Below the pieces are notes generated by a model, which had not been told where the DNA came from, did no database searches, and saw nothing but the letters and a program-made list of their open reading frames with translations. A program made the position numbers and the translations under genes. Shown one piece after another: positions 18,759 to 28,297 of a stretch of DNA of 64,000 bases (positions are counted from its first letter, which is position 1; every line of letters begins with the position of its first letter). This DNA comes from Neorhizobium alkalisoli (GTDB lineage Bacteria > Pseudomonadota > Alphaproteobacteria > Rhizobiales > Rhizobiaceae): NCBI RefSeq assembly GCF_007829835.1, contig NZ_VIWP01000001.1:1116001-1180000 (forward strand). The letters run 5' to 3'.

Positions 18759-20129
18759 ATGGCCGATGTTACGCGCATACTGTCGCACTACGCGGCGGAG
18801 ACGTCCTACCAGGATTTGCCAGCCGAGGTCGTTGTGCGGGCAAAGCTCCTGATCATCGATTTCATCGGCAGTATCGTGCGCGCCAGCAAGGAGGCTGACT
18901 CCACCCCGTCGATCCTTGCCATGGTGCGCAAGCTCGGGCTGGGAGCGGCAGGCGATGCTTCCGTCTTCGGTCTGCAGCAGCGTTATTCCCCCGCCATTGC
19001 AGCTCTCCTGAACGGCGCCTTCGGCCATTCGCTCGATTTCGACGATACCCATGCCAGCAGCTCTCTGCATCCCAGCGCGCCGGTCGTTTCGGCGGCGTTT
19101 GCAGCGGCACAGACGACTGGCTCTTCCGGAAAGGCCCTGATCGCGGCGATCGTCACCGGATATGAAGTCTGCTGCCGGCTTGGCAATGCGCTGGACCCGA
19201 CCGCGCATTATGCCCGCGGTTTCCATCCGACAGCGACTGCCGGCGTTTTCGGTGCCGCTGCCGCCGTCGGCAACCTTTATGGCCTTGATGCAAAACGCGT
19301 CGCATCGGCTTATGGCGTGGCGGCAAGCCAGGCGGCCGGCTCGCTGCAGTTTCTGGTCAATGGCGCCTGGAACAAGCGATACCAGGTGGGTGCCGCTGCC
19401 ATGAACGGGGTCATTGCGGCGACGCTGGCACGGGAAGGTTTTGTCGGCGCTGCGGACGCGATCGAAGGCAAACACGGTTTCCTCTCCGGTTACTCTGACG
19501 GTGCGGTTCCGCAACGAGGTGTCGACAAGCTCGGCGAAACCTACGAGACCATGATGATCGGGGTAAAGCCCTATCCGAGCTGCCGCTACACACATGCGGC
19601 TATCGACGGCATTCTGTCCCTGCGCAGCGCGCAGGGGATCGCGCCAGCCGACATTATTTCGATCGACATCGGTCTGCATCGTAACGGCATCACCCTGACA
19701 GGTGAGCCTCTGGAGGCAAAACGGCGTCCCAGAAGTGTTGTCGACGGCCAGTTCTCGATGCCGTTTACCGCCGCAGTCGCCATGAAGAAGGGCCAGTTCG
19801 GCTGGGACGATTATGCGCTGCTCGGAACTTCCGAGATCGATGCACTGGCTTCGCGCGTTACCGTGTCGAGGGATGAGAGCCTGGAGGGAAGGCCGCATCC
19901 GTTCGGTGCCAATATCCGGTTGAGAACGTCCTCCGGCGAGTTTTCCGCGCATGTGCCGGACCCGCGCGGGGAGCCGGAAAATTTTCCGACCGAGGCAGAT
20001 TTCTGCAGCAAGTTCCGTCTGCTTGCCGAACCTGTTCTGGGGACGGGTGTGACCGATCGGCTGCTGAACAGCTTGCTCCATCTCGACGATATCAAGGATA
20101 TGTCAGGCCTTGCGGTCGAACTTGCCTGA
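18759..20129 (+). CDS. MmgE/PrpD family protein
   Basis: 456 residues, full length. The family includes 2-methylcitrate dehydratase and cis-aconitate decarboxylase. Visible conserved stretches are ALLNGAFGHSLDFDDTHA, SSSLHPSAPVVSAA, ATAGVFGAAAAVGNLYGLD, and KPYPSCRYTHAAIDG. The ATG is well placed after AGGGGAGGTG. It is followed by a CitE-like lyase 27 bases later, so the two form a unit. In this setting it might dehydrate, isomerise or decarboxylate a tricarboxylate or C5 acid that feeds the CoA-dependent steps. Family membership is firm; the reaction is not. Confidence 0.88.
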   Translation: MADVTRILSHYAAETSYQDLPAEVVVRAKLLIIDFIGSIVRASKEADSTPSILAMVRKLGLGAAGDASVFGLQQRYSPAIAALLNGAFGHSLDFDDTHASSSLHPSAPVVSAAFAAAQTTGSSGKALIAAIVTGYEVCCRLGNALDPTAHYARGFHPTATAGVFGAAAAVGNLYGLDAKRVASAYGVAASQAAGSLQFLVNGAWNKRYQVGAAAMNGVIAATLAREGFVGAADAIEGKHGFLSGYSDGAVPQRGVDKLGETYETMMIGVKPYPSCRYTHAAIDGILSLRSAQGIAPADIISIDIGLHRNGITLTGEPLEAKRRPRSVVDGQFSMPFTAAVAMKKGQFGWDDYALLGTSEIDALASRVTVSRDESLEGRPHPFGANIRLRTSSGEFSAHVPDPRGEPENFPTEADFCSKFRLLAEPVLGTGVTDRLLNSLLHLDDIKDMSGLAVELA

Positions 20130-20156
20130 CGCTCATCGCCATAGAGGATAGACCGC

Positions 20157-20963
20157 ATGGCAATGTCGATCGACCATACCTGCCTGCATCTGTTCGTGCC
20201 GGCGGATCGCCCCGAACGCATCGCCAAGGCGGCTGCATCGGGCGCCGATGCCGTGATCATCGACCTGGAGGACGCGGTCGGCGCGGCAGGCAAGGCGCTT
20301 GCGCGCACGAGCCTGGCGGAGCATCTGGTCCGGGGGGGCGTTCCGCTGATCCTGCGCATCAATGGGGTCGGCACGGCCTGGCATGCGGAAGATGTCGAGG
20401 CCGCGGCATTCCTTCCCCTTGACGCCGTGATGTTGCCGAAAGCAGAGAACGAAGGTGATATAGGGTTAATGTCGCAACGCCTCAAGCTGCCGGTGATTGC
20501 GCTGGTCGAAAGTGCTGCCGGCATTCACAATGCCCTTGCGATTGCCCGATCGGCGGCACGTCTCGCCTTCGGGTCCGTCGATTATGCCGCTGACCTTTCG
20601 ATGGGACATACGCGACAATCGCTGCTGACCGCTCGCAGCCATCTTGTGCTGGTCTCCCGATTGGCCGGCATCCCGGCCCCCATCGATGGCGTCACCACCT
20701 CCCTCTCGGACGAGGATGTCATTCTGGCGGACAGCGCCCATTCGGTGGAAATGGGGTTTTCCGGAAAGCTGCTGATTCACCCCGCCCAGATCAAATCGGC
20801 GCGCGCCGCCTTTGCTCCGGACGAAAAGGAAGTCGAATGGGCTACCCGGGTGCTGGCTTTTGCGCAAGAAAACGCCGGTGCAGTCAAGGTGGATGGCGAG
20901 ATGATCGACGCGCCTGTCATCATGCGGGCGCGGCAGATCGTGAACCGATCTGCGAAAGCATAG
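20157..20963 (+). CDS. HpcH/HpaI aldolase-citrate lyase family protein (CitE-like, possible citramalyl-CoA lyase)
   Basis: 268 residues of a CitE-like TIM barrel. It shows LFVPADRPERIAKAAASGADAVIIDLEDAVG at the N-terminus, LILRINGVGTAWH with the conserved Arg, VMLPKAEN, LVESAAGI with a magnesium-ligand Glu, and FGSVDYAADL with the second acidic ligand. Such proteins cleave malyl-CoA, citramalyl-CoA or similar beta-hydroxyacyl-CoA thioesters. Together with the hydratase, CoA-transferase and dehydrogenase it would close a pathway releasing acetyl-CoA or propionyl-CoA. Last gene of the catabolic island. Confidence 0.85.
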   Translation: MAMSIDHTCLHLFVPADRPERIAKAAASGADAVIIDLEDAVGAAGKALARTSLAEHLVRGGVPLILRINGVGTAWHAEDVEAAAFLPLDAVMLPKAENEGDIGLMSQRLKLPVIALVESAAGIHNALAIARSAARLAFGSVDYAADLSMGHTRQSLLTARSHLVLVSRLAGIPAPIDGVTTSLSDEDVILADSAHSVEMGFSGKLLIHPAQIKSARAAFAPDEKEVEWATRVLAFAQENAGAVKVDGEMIDAPVIMRARQIVNRSAKA

Positions 20964-21108
20964 ATACCAGTGGACAGATCGACGACGTCGAAGCGACTTG
21001 GATTTTGTCTTTCATGCCTTGCCAGGATAGAGGCCGAACAACTTGAAAGTTAACGCCACTGGTCATATCGACCCGAAGGCGATAGATGCTCGCCATACAA
21101 GGGAGCGC

Positions 21109-21333
21109 ATGATGGAAGACACTATCAGGATCGAAAATCGTGGTGATTTTGGCCTCTGGGCGATCGAGGCCGCGAAACAAATTGTCATCGATCAAGGGTT
21201 TGATCTCGCGCGCGCTGGGCGCGAAGGATCAGAGGAAGATGTTCGCCAGGCCGGAAATGCGCTTGGCCAGGCCATCACCAACGCTCTGCTGGAAGTTTAC
21301 GATGGCCTGCTTGATGGCGCGCCGGAGGAATAA
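21109..21333 (+). CDS. Small hypothetical protein
   Basis: 74 residues from ATG 21109, preceded by AAGGGAG; ATG 21112 is an equally good start and TTG 21043 would add 22 residues. The sequence is mostly helical and acidic (MMEDTIRIENRGDFGLWAIE, then EEDVRQAGNALGQAITNALLE). No known domain is recognised. Codon use matches neighbouring genes, so I consider it real but uncharacterised. Confidence 0.55.
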   Translation: MMEDTIRIENRGDFGLWAIEAAKQIVIDQGFDLARAGREGSEEDVRQAGNALGQAITNALLEVYDGLLDGAPEE

Positions 21334-21431
21334 TTTCGGCTGAAGCGGCAGCATTCTGACCTCGAGATATGGCTCCCTGGCTGATCCGTTCTGTCTTGGC
21401 GGCTGTACCTGCGATGCAGCCGGTCTGCTCG

Positions 21432-21803
21432 CTATCGCCCATCCGGCGCAGCCTGGACTTCATTGCCATCCCTCAAATCTTCTCGATGCGCCTGCAGGTC
21501 TGCAATTTCATTCAGCGCTTCCGCCGTTTCAGGCCGCGGATGGCAATCCGGATCGGGCGCTTTACCAACGGTCCGCTCAATCATTGCAACGAGCTGTTTA
21601 TAGGTCAGCCGCACCATGGCAAGGCGTGCTGCCGGCGCGATCGGCTTGTCGATAATGGGGGTGAGAAGGCCGACGATCCGTCGTGCCGTACGACGCACCT
21701 CTTTCGGCGCGCGGTTGGAACTGCAGATCGCTTTCGCGAGCATAAAAATGCGGCGGAAGGAAAGGGTGTCAGGGACACGGGGGAGCCAGTCGGGATCTGT
21801 CAT
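21432..21803 (-). CDS. Hypothetical protein
   Basis: 123 residues, starting MTDPDWLPRVPDTLSFRRIF, rich in Arg and with a helical middle (RRTARRIVGLLTPIIDKPIAPAARLAMVR). No domain is recognised. The ribosome site is weak. An opposite-strand frame of 150 codons covers the same bases, but the minus reading has more natural protein composition. The true strand needs comparison with relatives. Confidence 0.5.
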   Translation of the reverse strand: MTDPDWLPRVPDTLSFRRIFMLAKAICSSNRAPKEVRRTARRIVGLLTPIIDKPIAPAARLAMVRLTYKQLVAMIERTVGKAPDPDCHPRPETAEALNEIADLQAHREDLRDGNEVQAAPDGR

Positions 21804-22352
21804 GCGTCAAAAACGCTTTGACGCCGGAAAGGTCGCTAATCACCTCGATCCATAGTCAAGCTCGCATTAATTAATCGCTTACCGTGAATGAGTTCCGACT
21901 AATTCACGTCGCCGATGGCTGCAAAACTCGAAGGTCAACCGTCACCCGAGTAAAACCGTCACGGATGTCTCAAGGCGCCAAACTATTATAGGTCGGCAAT
22001 GCAAATGTGCTTCAGTGCTCTCGGAAGAGCGAGATGATCGCAAGCGCGTCAGTATCCGGAAAGCTGCCTGAAGCTGCCGTCCGGGTAGACGAATGTTTTG
22101 AGAGAAACTTCCTTGTAGACATATGAGGCGTGAGTTCGGTTTCGAAAAACAGAAGCTCGACAAGACGCTGGTCCTGCATTTTTTCAGACATAGATCTCGA
22201 TGCCATCGTTTAATCCATCTCAAGATCGCCCTGGCATTTCTAACCCCTCTGAAAAACTATGCGCCTCCTCGTGAACGTCAAGGTTTTAATCTTATTGATT
22301 ATCCCTGTCGCAAGCTTTGACAGCGGAAGTATTTCGCTGACCTGGTAATTGC
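21804..22352. other. Intergenic stretch with one weak small ORF
   Basis: About 550 AT-richer bases. The only plausible gene is a minus-strand frame at 22012-22206 (64 codons, MASRSMSEKMQDQRLVEL start, with GAGATGG about 8 bases upstream); I rate it about 0.3. A 6-base inverted repeat GTGAAT/ATTCAC flanks a short spacer around 21883-21906. Nothing else is recognisable. Confidence 0.35.
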
Positions 22353-22634
22353 TTACAATATATTTGGCTTCACGTCGGGCCGGACAAAAGTCCACATCGA
22401 ACCGCTTACGTCTTCTGCAATGACAAGGTCGGGCATTTGCGACAAGGCGGCCGACAGGGCGGCCAAGCCGTTTACGCTCGCCAGAAATTCCAGCAGATGC
22501 GATGCGCGCTTATGCGCAACTTCCGTGCAGAAACCATGGATCGTTCCCAACTCGACGCTCCGTCGAGGTGTGATCTCGCGCGCCGTAATGACGACTTCGA
22601 CGACGAATTGCGTGAAATCAGAAGGCGTTTCCAT
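22353..22634 (-). CDS. Small hypothetical protein
   Basis: 93 residues from ATG 22634, chosen because AAGGAG lies 7 bases upstream; an open extension to 22706 has no better site. The sequence METPSDFTQFVVEVVITARE, then RASHLLEFLASVNGLAALS, shows no known domain or membrane segment. It lies downstream of a hybrid sensor kinase in the same direction, 100 bases away, and might be co-transcribed with it. Function unknown. Confidence 0.6.
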   Translation of the reverse strand: METPSDFTQFVVEVVITAREITPRRSVELGTIHGFCTEVAHKRASHLLEFLASVNGLAALSAALSQMPDLVIAEDVSGSMWTFVRPDVKPNIL

Positions 22635-22734
22635 GCACGTCTCCTTGCTGGCTTCGCCCACTATAGCACCGTCTGCGAATGCCTTTCCGAGGGTACGGTT
22701 TCGCACAAAGGTCCTGGCGCCGTCGAGCGAAGCT

Positions 22735-24825
22735 CTACTGTCCCGAGGTCAATTCCGACACGCGTCTGGCAAATACGTCGCTGGCGAAAGGTTTGGTAAG
22801 AACCTGCATTCCCCGCTCCAGATGGCCGTGGTTCAGGACGGCGTTTTCGGCATATCCGGTTACAAACAGGACCGGAAGATCGGGCCTATCGGTGCGGACG
22901 GCATCGGCAAGCTGACGGCCGTTCATGCCGTTCGGAAGGCCAACGTCGGTGACAAGAAGATCGATGTCCGGCCGTGCACTCAATATCTTGAGGGCGGAGG
23001 GCGCATCCTCTGCTTCGAGAACCGAATATCCGAGTTCTTCGAGGATCTCGACCGCGACCATGCGCACCAGCGGTTCGTCATCGACAACGAGGATCGTCGT
23101 TTTCCCGGATGCCACGGGGGCGGCGATATCCGGCGCCAGAACCTCTTCCTCGATACCGTCCGCGATATGACGAGGCAGGTAGATACAGATCATCGTCCCT
23201 TTGCCGAGTTCCGAATATATCCGGGCTGCACCACCCGACTGTCCGGCAAAACCGTAGACCATCGAGAGCCCGAGCCCCGTGCCCTGACCCGTAGGTTTCG
23301 TCGTGAAGAACGGGTCGAATGCGCGGGCGATGACATCTTGTGACATGCCGGTGCCGGTGTCGCTGACGCACATCGAGACATATTGCCCGGGTTCGACGCC
23401 GCGTTCCCTTGCGGCCCGTTCATCCAGCCAGCGGTTTCCGGTCTCGACCGTCAGCTTGCCGCCATTGGGCATGGCGTCGCGTGCATTGATGCACAGGTTG
23501 AGAAGAGCATTTTCAAGCTGTCCGATATCGACGAAGGCGGTCCACAGGCCACCGGCCGCTGCCGTCTCCACCTCGATGCCTGGACCGACGCTGCGCGTGA
23601 TCAGATCATGCATCCCGGCAATGATCCGGTTGATGTTGGAGGGTTTCGGATCAAGTGTCTGGCGTCTTGAGAAGGCAAGCAGGCGCTGCGTCAGGCCGGA
23701 GGCGCGTTTGACGGCGCCTTGAGCGCCGGTCAGGTAGCGGTCGATATCGACCAGGCGGCCCTGCGCTAGGCGCGTCTTCATCAATTCCAGGCTGCCGCTG
23801 ATCCCGGCAAGAATATTGTTGAAGTCGTGCGCGAGCCCTCCTGTCAGCTGGCCGACGGCCTCCATCTTCTGCGCCTGTCGAAGGGCCTCCTCCGCGTGCA
23901 TGAGTGCGTCGGTGCGCTCCTCTACCCGTTGTTCGAGCGTTTCGGTCAGCGTGCGCAATTCGGCCAAGGCACGGTCGCGCTCTTCTTCAACCGCGCGTCG
24001 CGCCTCGATGTCGATCAACACGCCGGGAAAAGCCAGAGCCTTTCCATCGGGTCCGAGATCGACCCTGCCGTTCGCCTCCAGCCAGTAATAATTGCCATCC
24101 AGCCTGCGGGTTCTGTATTGGTGCGCATAAGGGCCGCCAGCCTTCAGGGCCTTGCCGATGGCAGCTGCCAGGCCTGCCTGATCGTCCGGATGGACAGTTT
24201 CGATCACCTGCGAGAGGCTGAGCCCCGACCGTCCGAGCGAGGGATCGAAGCCGAAGGCTGTCGCAAATGCCTCGTCGACGGTGAATTTATCGGCGGGCAC
24301 ATCCCAGAACCACGTTCCGATGATCGCACCCGCCGCAAGAGCGAGCTGAACGCGCTGGATATAGTCGCGGGCCAGCGCTTCGCTTTGGCGCAGGGCCGCT
24401 TCGGCGGATTTGCGTGCGGTGATATCGCGAAAGAGAACGGAGACCTGTCGGAGGCTTTCAGGCTCAAGACGCGTGGCCGACACTTCGATATGGCGGCCGA
24501 TCGCCTTGAATTCCTGCTCGAAGCGGACGGTCTCGCCCGTCCTTAAAACACCACCGTATATATCCAGCCAGACGTCCGCATTGTTTGGCTCGATTTCGCG
24601 GAGTCGCTTGCCGACGACATCCTTGATGCCGGTCTGTCGCTCGTAGCCGGAATTGGATTCGACATGGACGTAATCGCTGAGCGGCCCTTCGGGACCGTCG
24701 ATGAATTCGATAATGCAGAACCCGTCGTCAATCGCCTCGAACAAAGCGCGCCGACGGGTTTCACTCCGAACGAGAGCGTCGTCTTCGGCAGCCCCTTCCG
24801 GTGCCGGGGAATTCTGCATCGCCAA
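22735..24825 (-). CDS. Hybrid PAS sensor histidine kinase with receiver domain
   Basis: 696 residues, no membrane segments, so cytoplasmic. Order: PAS-like domain (about 25-140, ending FRDITARKSAEAA), a second PAS with PAC motif (about 160-275), a coiled-coil linker (280-320), HisKA with phospho-acceptor His333 (GGLAHDFNNILAG), a HATPase domain with NLCINARDAMP (N box) and GTGLGLSMVYG, and a C-terminal receiver with Asp627 (LLVTDVGLPNG) and the conserved Lys in LTKPF. Start is TTG 24825, with AGGAC 6-7 bases upstream; ATG 24819 is the alternative. Signal and output are unknown. Confidence 0.9.
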   Translation of the reverse strand: MAMQNSPAPEGAAEDDALVRSETRRRALFEAIDDGFCIIEFIDGPEGPLSDYVHVESNSGYERQTGIKDVVGKRLREIEPNNADVWLDIYGGVLRTGETVRFEQEFKAIGRHIEVSATRLEPESLRQVSVLFRDITARKSAEAALRQSEALARDYIQRVQLALAAGAIIGTWFWDVPADKFTVDEAFATAFGFDPSLGRSGLSLSQVIETVHPDDQAGLAAAIGKALKAGGPYAHQYRTRRLDGNYYWLEANGRVDLGPDGKALAFPGVLIDIEARRAVEEERDRALAELRTLTETLEQRVEERTDALMHAEEALRQAQKMEAVGQLTGGLAHDFNNILAGISGSLELMKTRLAQGRLVDIDRYLTGAQGAVKRASGLTQRLLAFSRRQTLDPKPSNINRIIAGMHDLITRSVGPGIEVETAAAGGLWTAFVDIGQLENALLNLCINARDAMPNGGKLTVETGNRWLDERAARERGVEPGQYVSMCVSDTGTGMSQDVIARAFDPFFTTKPTGQGTGLGLSMVYGFAGQSGGAARIYSELGKGTMICIYLPRHIADGIEEEVLAPDIAAPVASGKTTILVVDDEPLVRMVAVEILEELGYSVLEAEDAPSALKILSARPDIDLLVTDVGLPNGMNGRQLADAVRTDRPDLPVLFVTGYAENAVLNHGHLERGMQVLTKPFASDVFARRVSELTSGQ

Positions 24826-25035
24826 CTTCTGTCCTTTATTGGGAACTGGTCATTGGAGAGCTAAATAGGTCATTGCGGAAAGATCGCAATGGATCCCTTG
24901 CCGGCTTCGATCGTCATCGAGGCCGTTATTCTTGTCGGGACTCGGCAAGAACTCCCGAACGCACTCCCACGGCGAGGTTGCTATGTTTCTCCTCGCGGAT
25001 CCCGCACTGAATGCCGTTTTAATCGGATTGGCTGC

Positions 25036-25239
25036 TCAGATCGGACGCGGCGCAGACTTCAGGGATCGGCTGAAATCGACGGCAGTCTTTGTACTGACGC
25101 TGTGTATTGGTTCGGTTTTGGGCCTATGGATCAAATCAGGGGGATTTGAGCTGCCAAGAAAGAGCATGAAAGCCGCGAGAACAAGCGCCCCTGCGCCAGT
25201 CGCGAGTGCTGCGAAAACCAGCACTTCGTCTTTCTTCAT
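25036..25239 (-). CDS. Possible small membrane protein (strand uncertain)
   Basis: 67 codons starting MKKDEVLVFAALATGAGAL, with one strong hydrophobic segment (residues about 7-29), then a polar tail. No good ribosome site is seen. The plus strand carries a competing frame at 24983-25243 (87 codons, MFLLADPALNAVLIGLAAQ start, one hydrophobic stretch) with GCGAGG upstream. Only one is likely real and I cannot decide which. Confidence 0.35.
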   Translation of the reverse strand: MKKDEVLVFAALATGAGALVLAAFMLFLGSSNPPDLIHRPKTEPIHSVSTKTAVDFSRSLKSAPRPI

Positions 25240-25395
25240 CTGAACGTATTCGCCACTCCAGTCGTAAGCGATCTGCTTCTCCCGATGCCGATCGCGTTAA
25301 GGTTGAGCCCGTATGGTTAATGGCTGGTAAACGGAGATGACAACTTTCAGCCTCCGAATACATCCGCGCAATATCCTTTGCCGGACATCCCATAT

Positions 25396-26322
25396 TCAGA
25401 GCCCGCGATTTGCGTCATCGTCCGATCCTTCTGACCTGTCCCGCATTCCGGCAAGAAGTTGGGCATGTTCGGCAAGCCTGCGGGACACGAACTCCGTAAA
25501 CAGTCGGACCCGCTTCGTCTTGCGTGTTTCGCCCTGGGTGAGAAGCCAGAGCGTTCCGTACATATGCAGATCTATGCCCGGAACCCTCACCAGTTGCGGA
25601 TCGGCATCTCCGACGAAACACGGCAGCGTCGTTACCCCGAGCCCCTGGCGCACGGCAACGATCTGCGCCTCCGCATCCGTCACCTTGAATGGAACTCCGC
25701 TGGCCTCGACTTCACCCTCGCGGACCCATTCCGGGATTCCATGGCTGCTGATGACGATCCACCGGACAGGAGCACGGTTTCCTGCACGCCTTGCCGCCAA
25801 AAGATCGCGGGCCATGTAGACGGCGCCATAAATGTCCGGGCCCTTCAGAGCATGCAGATTGAGTGGCAGGGTCTTGCGGTCGTAGACGACGCGGATCGCG
25901 ACGTCGGCTTCCCGGTTGGTGAGGTTCGCCAGATCGCCTGACGAGATGACGTCGATCTCGATATCCGGATGGTTGCGTGCGAAGTCGGCGAAATCAGGCA
26001 TGAGGAGGCGTGTCGCAAGGGTTGGCGCCAGGGTCACCCGCAGCAGTCCCCGAACGCTCTGGTCGCGGCCGAGGATGCGCGTCTCCAGTTGCCGAGACGA
26101 TGTCTCCATCAGCTCCGCGAGTTCGCGCACTTCCTCTCCCGCCGACGTGACGCGGTAGCCGGATGGCAGCTTTTCGAACATCTGTGCCCCGAGGCGCTCC
26201 TCCAGCTGCGCGACGCGCCGCAGCACGGTCGAGTGGTTGACCCCGAGGTTTTCCGCGGCCGCACGGACGGAACCGGCGCGTGCGACAGCGAGGAAATAAC
26301 GAATGTCGTCCCAGTCGTTCAT
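25396..26322 (-). CDS. LysR-family transcriptional regulator
   Basis: 308 residues. N-terminal HTH (MNDWDDIRYFLAVARAGSVR, GVNHSTVLRRVAQLEERLG) and a LysR substrate domain (GLLRVTLAPTLATRLLMP; NREADVAIRVVY; GLGVTTLPCFVGDAD) are clear. ATG 26322 is preceded by GGAG at 6 bases; an upstream in-frame start would add 7 residues. It is divergent from the SDR and reductase genes with a gap of about 270 bases, the classical LysR arrangement, so it probably regulates them. Confidence 0.93.
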   Translation of the reverse strand: MNDWDDIRYFLAVARAGSVRAAAENLGVNHSTVLRRVAQLEERLGAQMFEKLPSGYRVTSAGEEVRELAELMETSSRQLETRILGRDQSVRGLLRVTLAPTLATRLLMPDFADFARNHPDIEIDVISSGDLANLTNREADVAIRVVYDRKTLPLNLHALKGPDIYGAVYMARDLLAARRAGNRAPVRWIVISSHGIPEWVREGEVEASGVPFKVTDAEAQIVAVRQGLGVTTLPCFVGDADPQLVRVPGIDLHMYGTLWLLTQGETRKTKRVRLFTEFVSRRLAEHAQLLAGMRDRSEGSDDDANRGL

Positions 26323-26590
26323 GGTGCGCTCCGGCACCGCCAAGGTGCTTTTGTGAGAATTTGTCCGTCACACATCGTAGACCACTCTACTGAGCGTAAA
26401 TAGCTCTATCCGCGTAAGCGCTATCTGTCCCGGTATTTTTGCCAGAAGATGAATAGCAGTTTGACCAAGGTGCCGGATGATTTTTGCACCACCGATGTGC
26501 GCGTTTTCACACTGAAAGCCTCGTCCATCCAGGCTTATCTCCAGGCTCTCGGGACGCTCCCGCTCCAGAGAACTGCAAAGGATGGATGAC

Positions 26591-27325
26591 ATGAAAAGAC
26601 TGGATGGAAAAACGGCCGTGATCACTGGTGGTGCGACCGGTATTGGCCTTGCCGCAGCGAAGCGCTTTGTCGCGGAAGGCGCTTTCGTTTTCATCTTCGG
26701 CCGCCGCCAGGATGCGCTCGACGCCGCGATTGCAGAACTCGGGCCGAACGTTCGCGCCATAAAGGGCTCGGTCTCCGACGAGTCGGACCTCGACCGGCTC
26801 TACGCGGCGGTGAAGGCCGAGCGCGGTAGCCTCGATATCGTCGTCGCCAATGCCGGAGCCGGAAGCATGCTGCCGCTCGGCGAGATCACCGCTCGGCATA
26901 TTGACGAAACCTTCGATACCAATGTGAAGGGGACGATCTTCACAGTTCAGAAGGCGCTGCCGCTGATGGCGCCAGGCGCTTCGATCATTCTGACCGGATC
27001 CAGCGCCGGCACCACCGGTGCCCCGGGAATGACGGCCTATAGCGCGAGCAAGGCGGCCGTGCGCAATCTCGCGCGGACCTGGGCAGAAGACCTCAAAGGC
27101 ACGGGAATCCGGGTGAATGTCCTGTCTCCCGGCGCGACGGCCACCGATCTCGCCAAGGATGCGCTTGGCGAAGAAGGCCAGAAAGCCTTCGCGGCGATGA
27201 CGCCGCTCCAGCGCATGGCCGACCCGGCCGAAATCGCAGCCGTGGCTGCCTTTCTCGCCTCACCTGACAGCAGCTTCATGACCGGCAGCGAAGTGGCGGC
27301 CGATGGCGGCCTTGCCCAACTCTGA
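26591..27325 (+). CDS. Short-chain dehydrogenase/reductase (SDR)
   Basis: 244 residues, classical SDR. The cofactor motif TGGATGIG lies at the N-terminus, followed by FGRRQ, NAG (VVANAGAG), catalytic Ser in LTGSSAG and YSASK with catalytic Tyr and Lys. The C-terminus ends with the family's SSFMTGSEVAADGG. ATG 26591 is favoured over 26582 because AAGGA is then 8 bases upstream. It oxidises or reduces an unknown alcohol or ketone with NAD(P). Transcribed divergently from a LysR gene and followed by an NAD(P)-binding protein. Confidence 0.92.
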   Translation: MKRLDGKTAVITGGATGIGLAAAKRFVAEGAFVFIFGRRQDALDAAIAELGPNVRAIKGSVSDESDLDRLYAAVKAERGSLDIVVANAGAGSMLPLGEITARHIDETFDTNVKGTIFTVQKALPLMAPGASIILTGSSAGTTGAPGMTAYSASKAAVRNLARTWAEDLKGTGIRVNVLSPGATATDLAKDALGEEGQKAFAAMTPLQRMADPAEIAAVAAFLASPDSSFMTGSEVAADGGLAQL

Positions 27326-27395
27326 AACTCGTCATCCGCAGCATGTCGAAATGTCGGCGAGAGCTGTCGGAGACAATGAAATCAAGGAGAATATC

Positions 27396-27995
27396 ATGAC
27401 CTATTCAATCATCGGCTTCGGCGAGATCGGCCAGGCTCTGGCAAGAGCGTTTGCGCGAAGCGGGATGGACGTATCCGTGGCGACCACGCGCGACCCGCAA
27501 AGTTTTGCATCCGAAGCGGCAGCGATCGGAACCGGCGTCAGGCCCGTGACCCTCGCAGAAGCCGTCAAGGCGGACGTCGTCTTTCTGGCGGTGCGTTTCG
27601 AACAACACCCGGATGTCGCGAAGGCCCTGCCAGACTGGGAGGGAAAGATCATCGTCGATGTCACCAACGCTTATGGGCAGCCGGTGGAAAAGCTCGGAGG
27701 CCAACCTTCCGCCAAGGTGGTCGAAAAGGCGTTTTCAGGCAGCAGGGTGGTTAAGGGTTTCAACCATCTGGTGGCTGCCGTCTTCGACCAGGACCCGGCC
27801 GTACACGGCGGCAGGAGGGTCGTCTTCCTGTCGAGCGATGATGACGGCGCCACTGCGGAAATCGGAGCACTTGCCGATAAGCTCGGTTTCGCACCGGTCA
27901 ATCTCGGTGCCCTCTCGGAAGGTGGTCTGCTCGTACAGGCTCAGGGGAAGACCTGGGGACGCCTGATCTTCAAGGATCTGGTCAAATTCGACTGA
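27396..27995 (+). CDS. NAD(P)-binding reductase (F420-dependent reductase-like)
   Basis: 199 residues. The N-terminus MTYSIIGFGEIGQALARAF is a Rossmann dinucleotide motif, then VATTRDP, VVFLAVRFEQH, KIIVDVTNAYG and RVVKGFNHLVA match small NADP oxidoreductases related to coenzyme F420-dependent reductases. Rhizobia lack F420, so this subgroup likely uses NADP only. ATG 27396 follows AAGGAG at a good distance. It lies 70 bases after the SDR and is probably in the same operon. Substrate unknown. Confidence 0.85.
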   Translation: MTYSIIGFGEIGQALARAFARSGMDVSVATTRDPQSFASEAAAIGTGVRPVTLAEAVKADVVFLAVRFEQHPDVAKALPDWEGKIIVDVTNAYGQPVEKLGGQPSAKVVEKAFSGSRVVKGFNHLVAAVFDQDPAVHGGRRVVFLSSDDDGATAEIGALADKLGFAPVNLGALSEGGLLVQAQGKTWGRLIFKDLVKFD

Positions 27996-28047
27996 GACTT
28001 AGGCCGAGACCTTGTGCGTGCGAAGGGCATTGGGCCGCCGACTGATC

Positions 28048-28079
28048 ATGACCGTCCCCCGGAAGCGGGCGACGGTCAT
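28048..28079. terminator. Bidirectional hairpin between convergent genes
   Basis: Perfect 9-base inverted repeat ATGACCGTC (28048-28056) and GACGGTCAT (28071-28079), extended by an inner CCCG/CGGG pairing. It lies between the stop of the reductase (27995) and the stop of the minus-strand small gene (28086). No T-run on either side, so strength is uncertain. Confidence 0.5.
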
Positions 28080-28085
28080 AATCTC

Positions 28086-28268
28086 CTAAATCGGCGCCCC
28101 CGTTACGGGGTTCACGATAGGCGGTTCGCTCTCGTCCTTCTTGCCCATCGGCTGGACCGAGGCCGGCGCGATGGACTCTTCGTCGCCCGGCTCCGGGCCG
28201 GACGGTGTCGGATGAACGTCGGCTGGGCGACGTTGCTCCGGCGTTGCGTTGGTGTCGTTGGTGCCCAT
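28086..28268 (-). CDS. Small acidic, proline-rich hypothetical protein
   Basis: 60 residues from ATG 28268, with AGGAGA upstream at a good distance. The sequence is rich in Pro, Glu, Asp and Ser (for instance PTPSGPEPGDEESIAP, then SEPPIVNPVTGAPI) and is probably disordered. No domain known. A candidate EcfG-like promoter lies 30 bases upstream of the start, which would make it a general stress gene; this is inference. Confidence 0.6.
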   Translation of the reverse strand: MGTNDTNATPEQRRPADVHPTPSGPEPGDEESIAPASVQPMGKKDESEPPIVNPVTGAPI

Positions 28269-28297
28269 GGCGGTTCTCCTCATGGTGATGACCATAC

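Noticed and set aside
21369-21821. 150-codon plus-strand frame
   Set aside because: It competes with the minus-strand 123-residue frame, which has more natural composition; the plus frame has no ribosome site.
22420-23343. 307-codon plus-strand frame overlapping the hybrid kinase
   Set aside because: The minus strand carries intact HATPase and receiver motifs; the plus frame has none.
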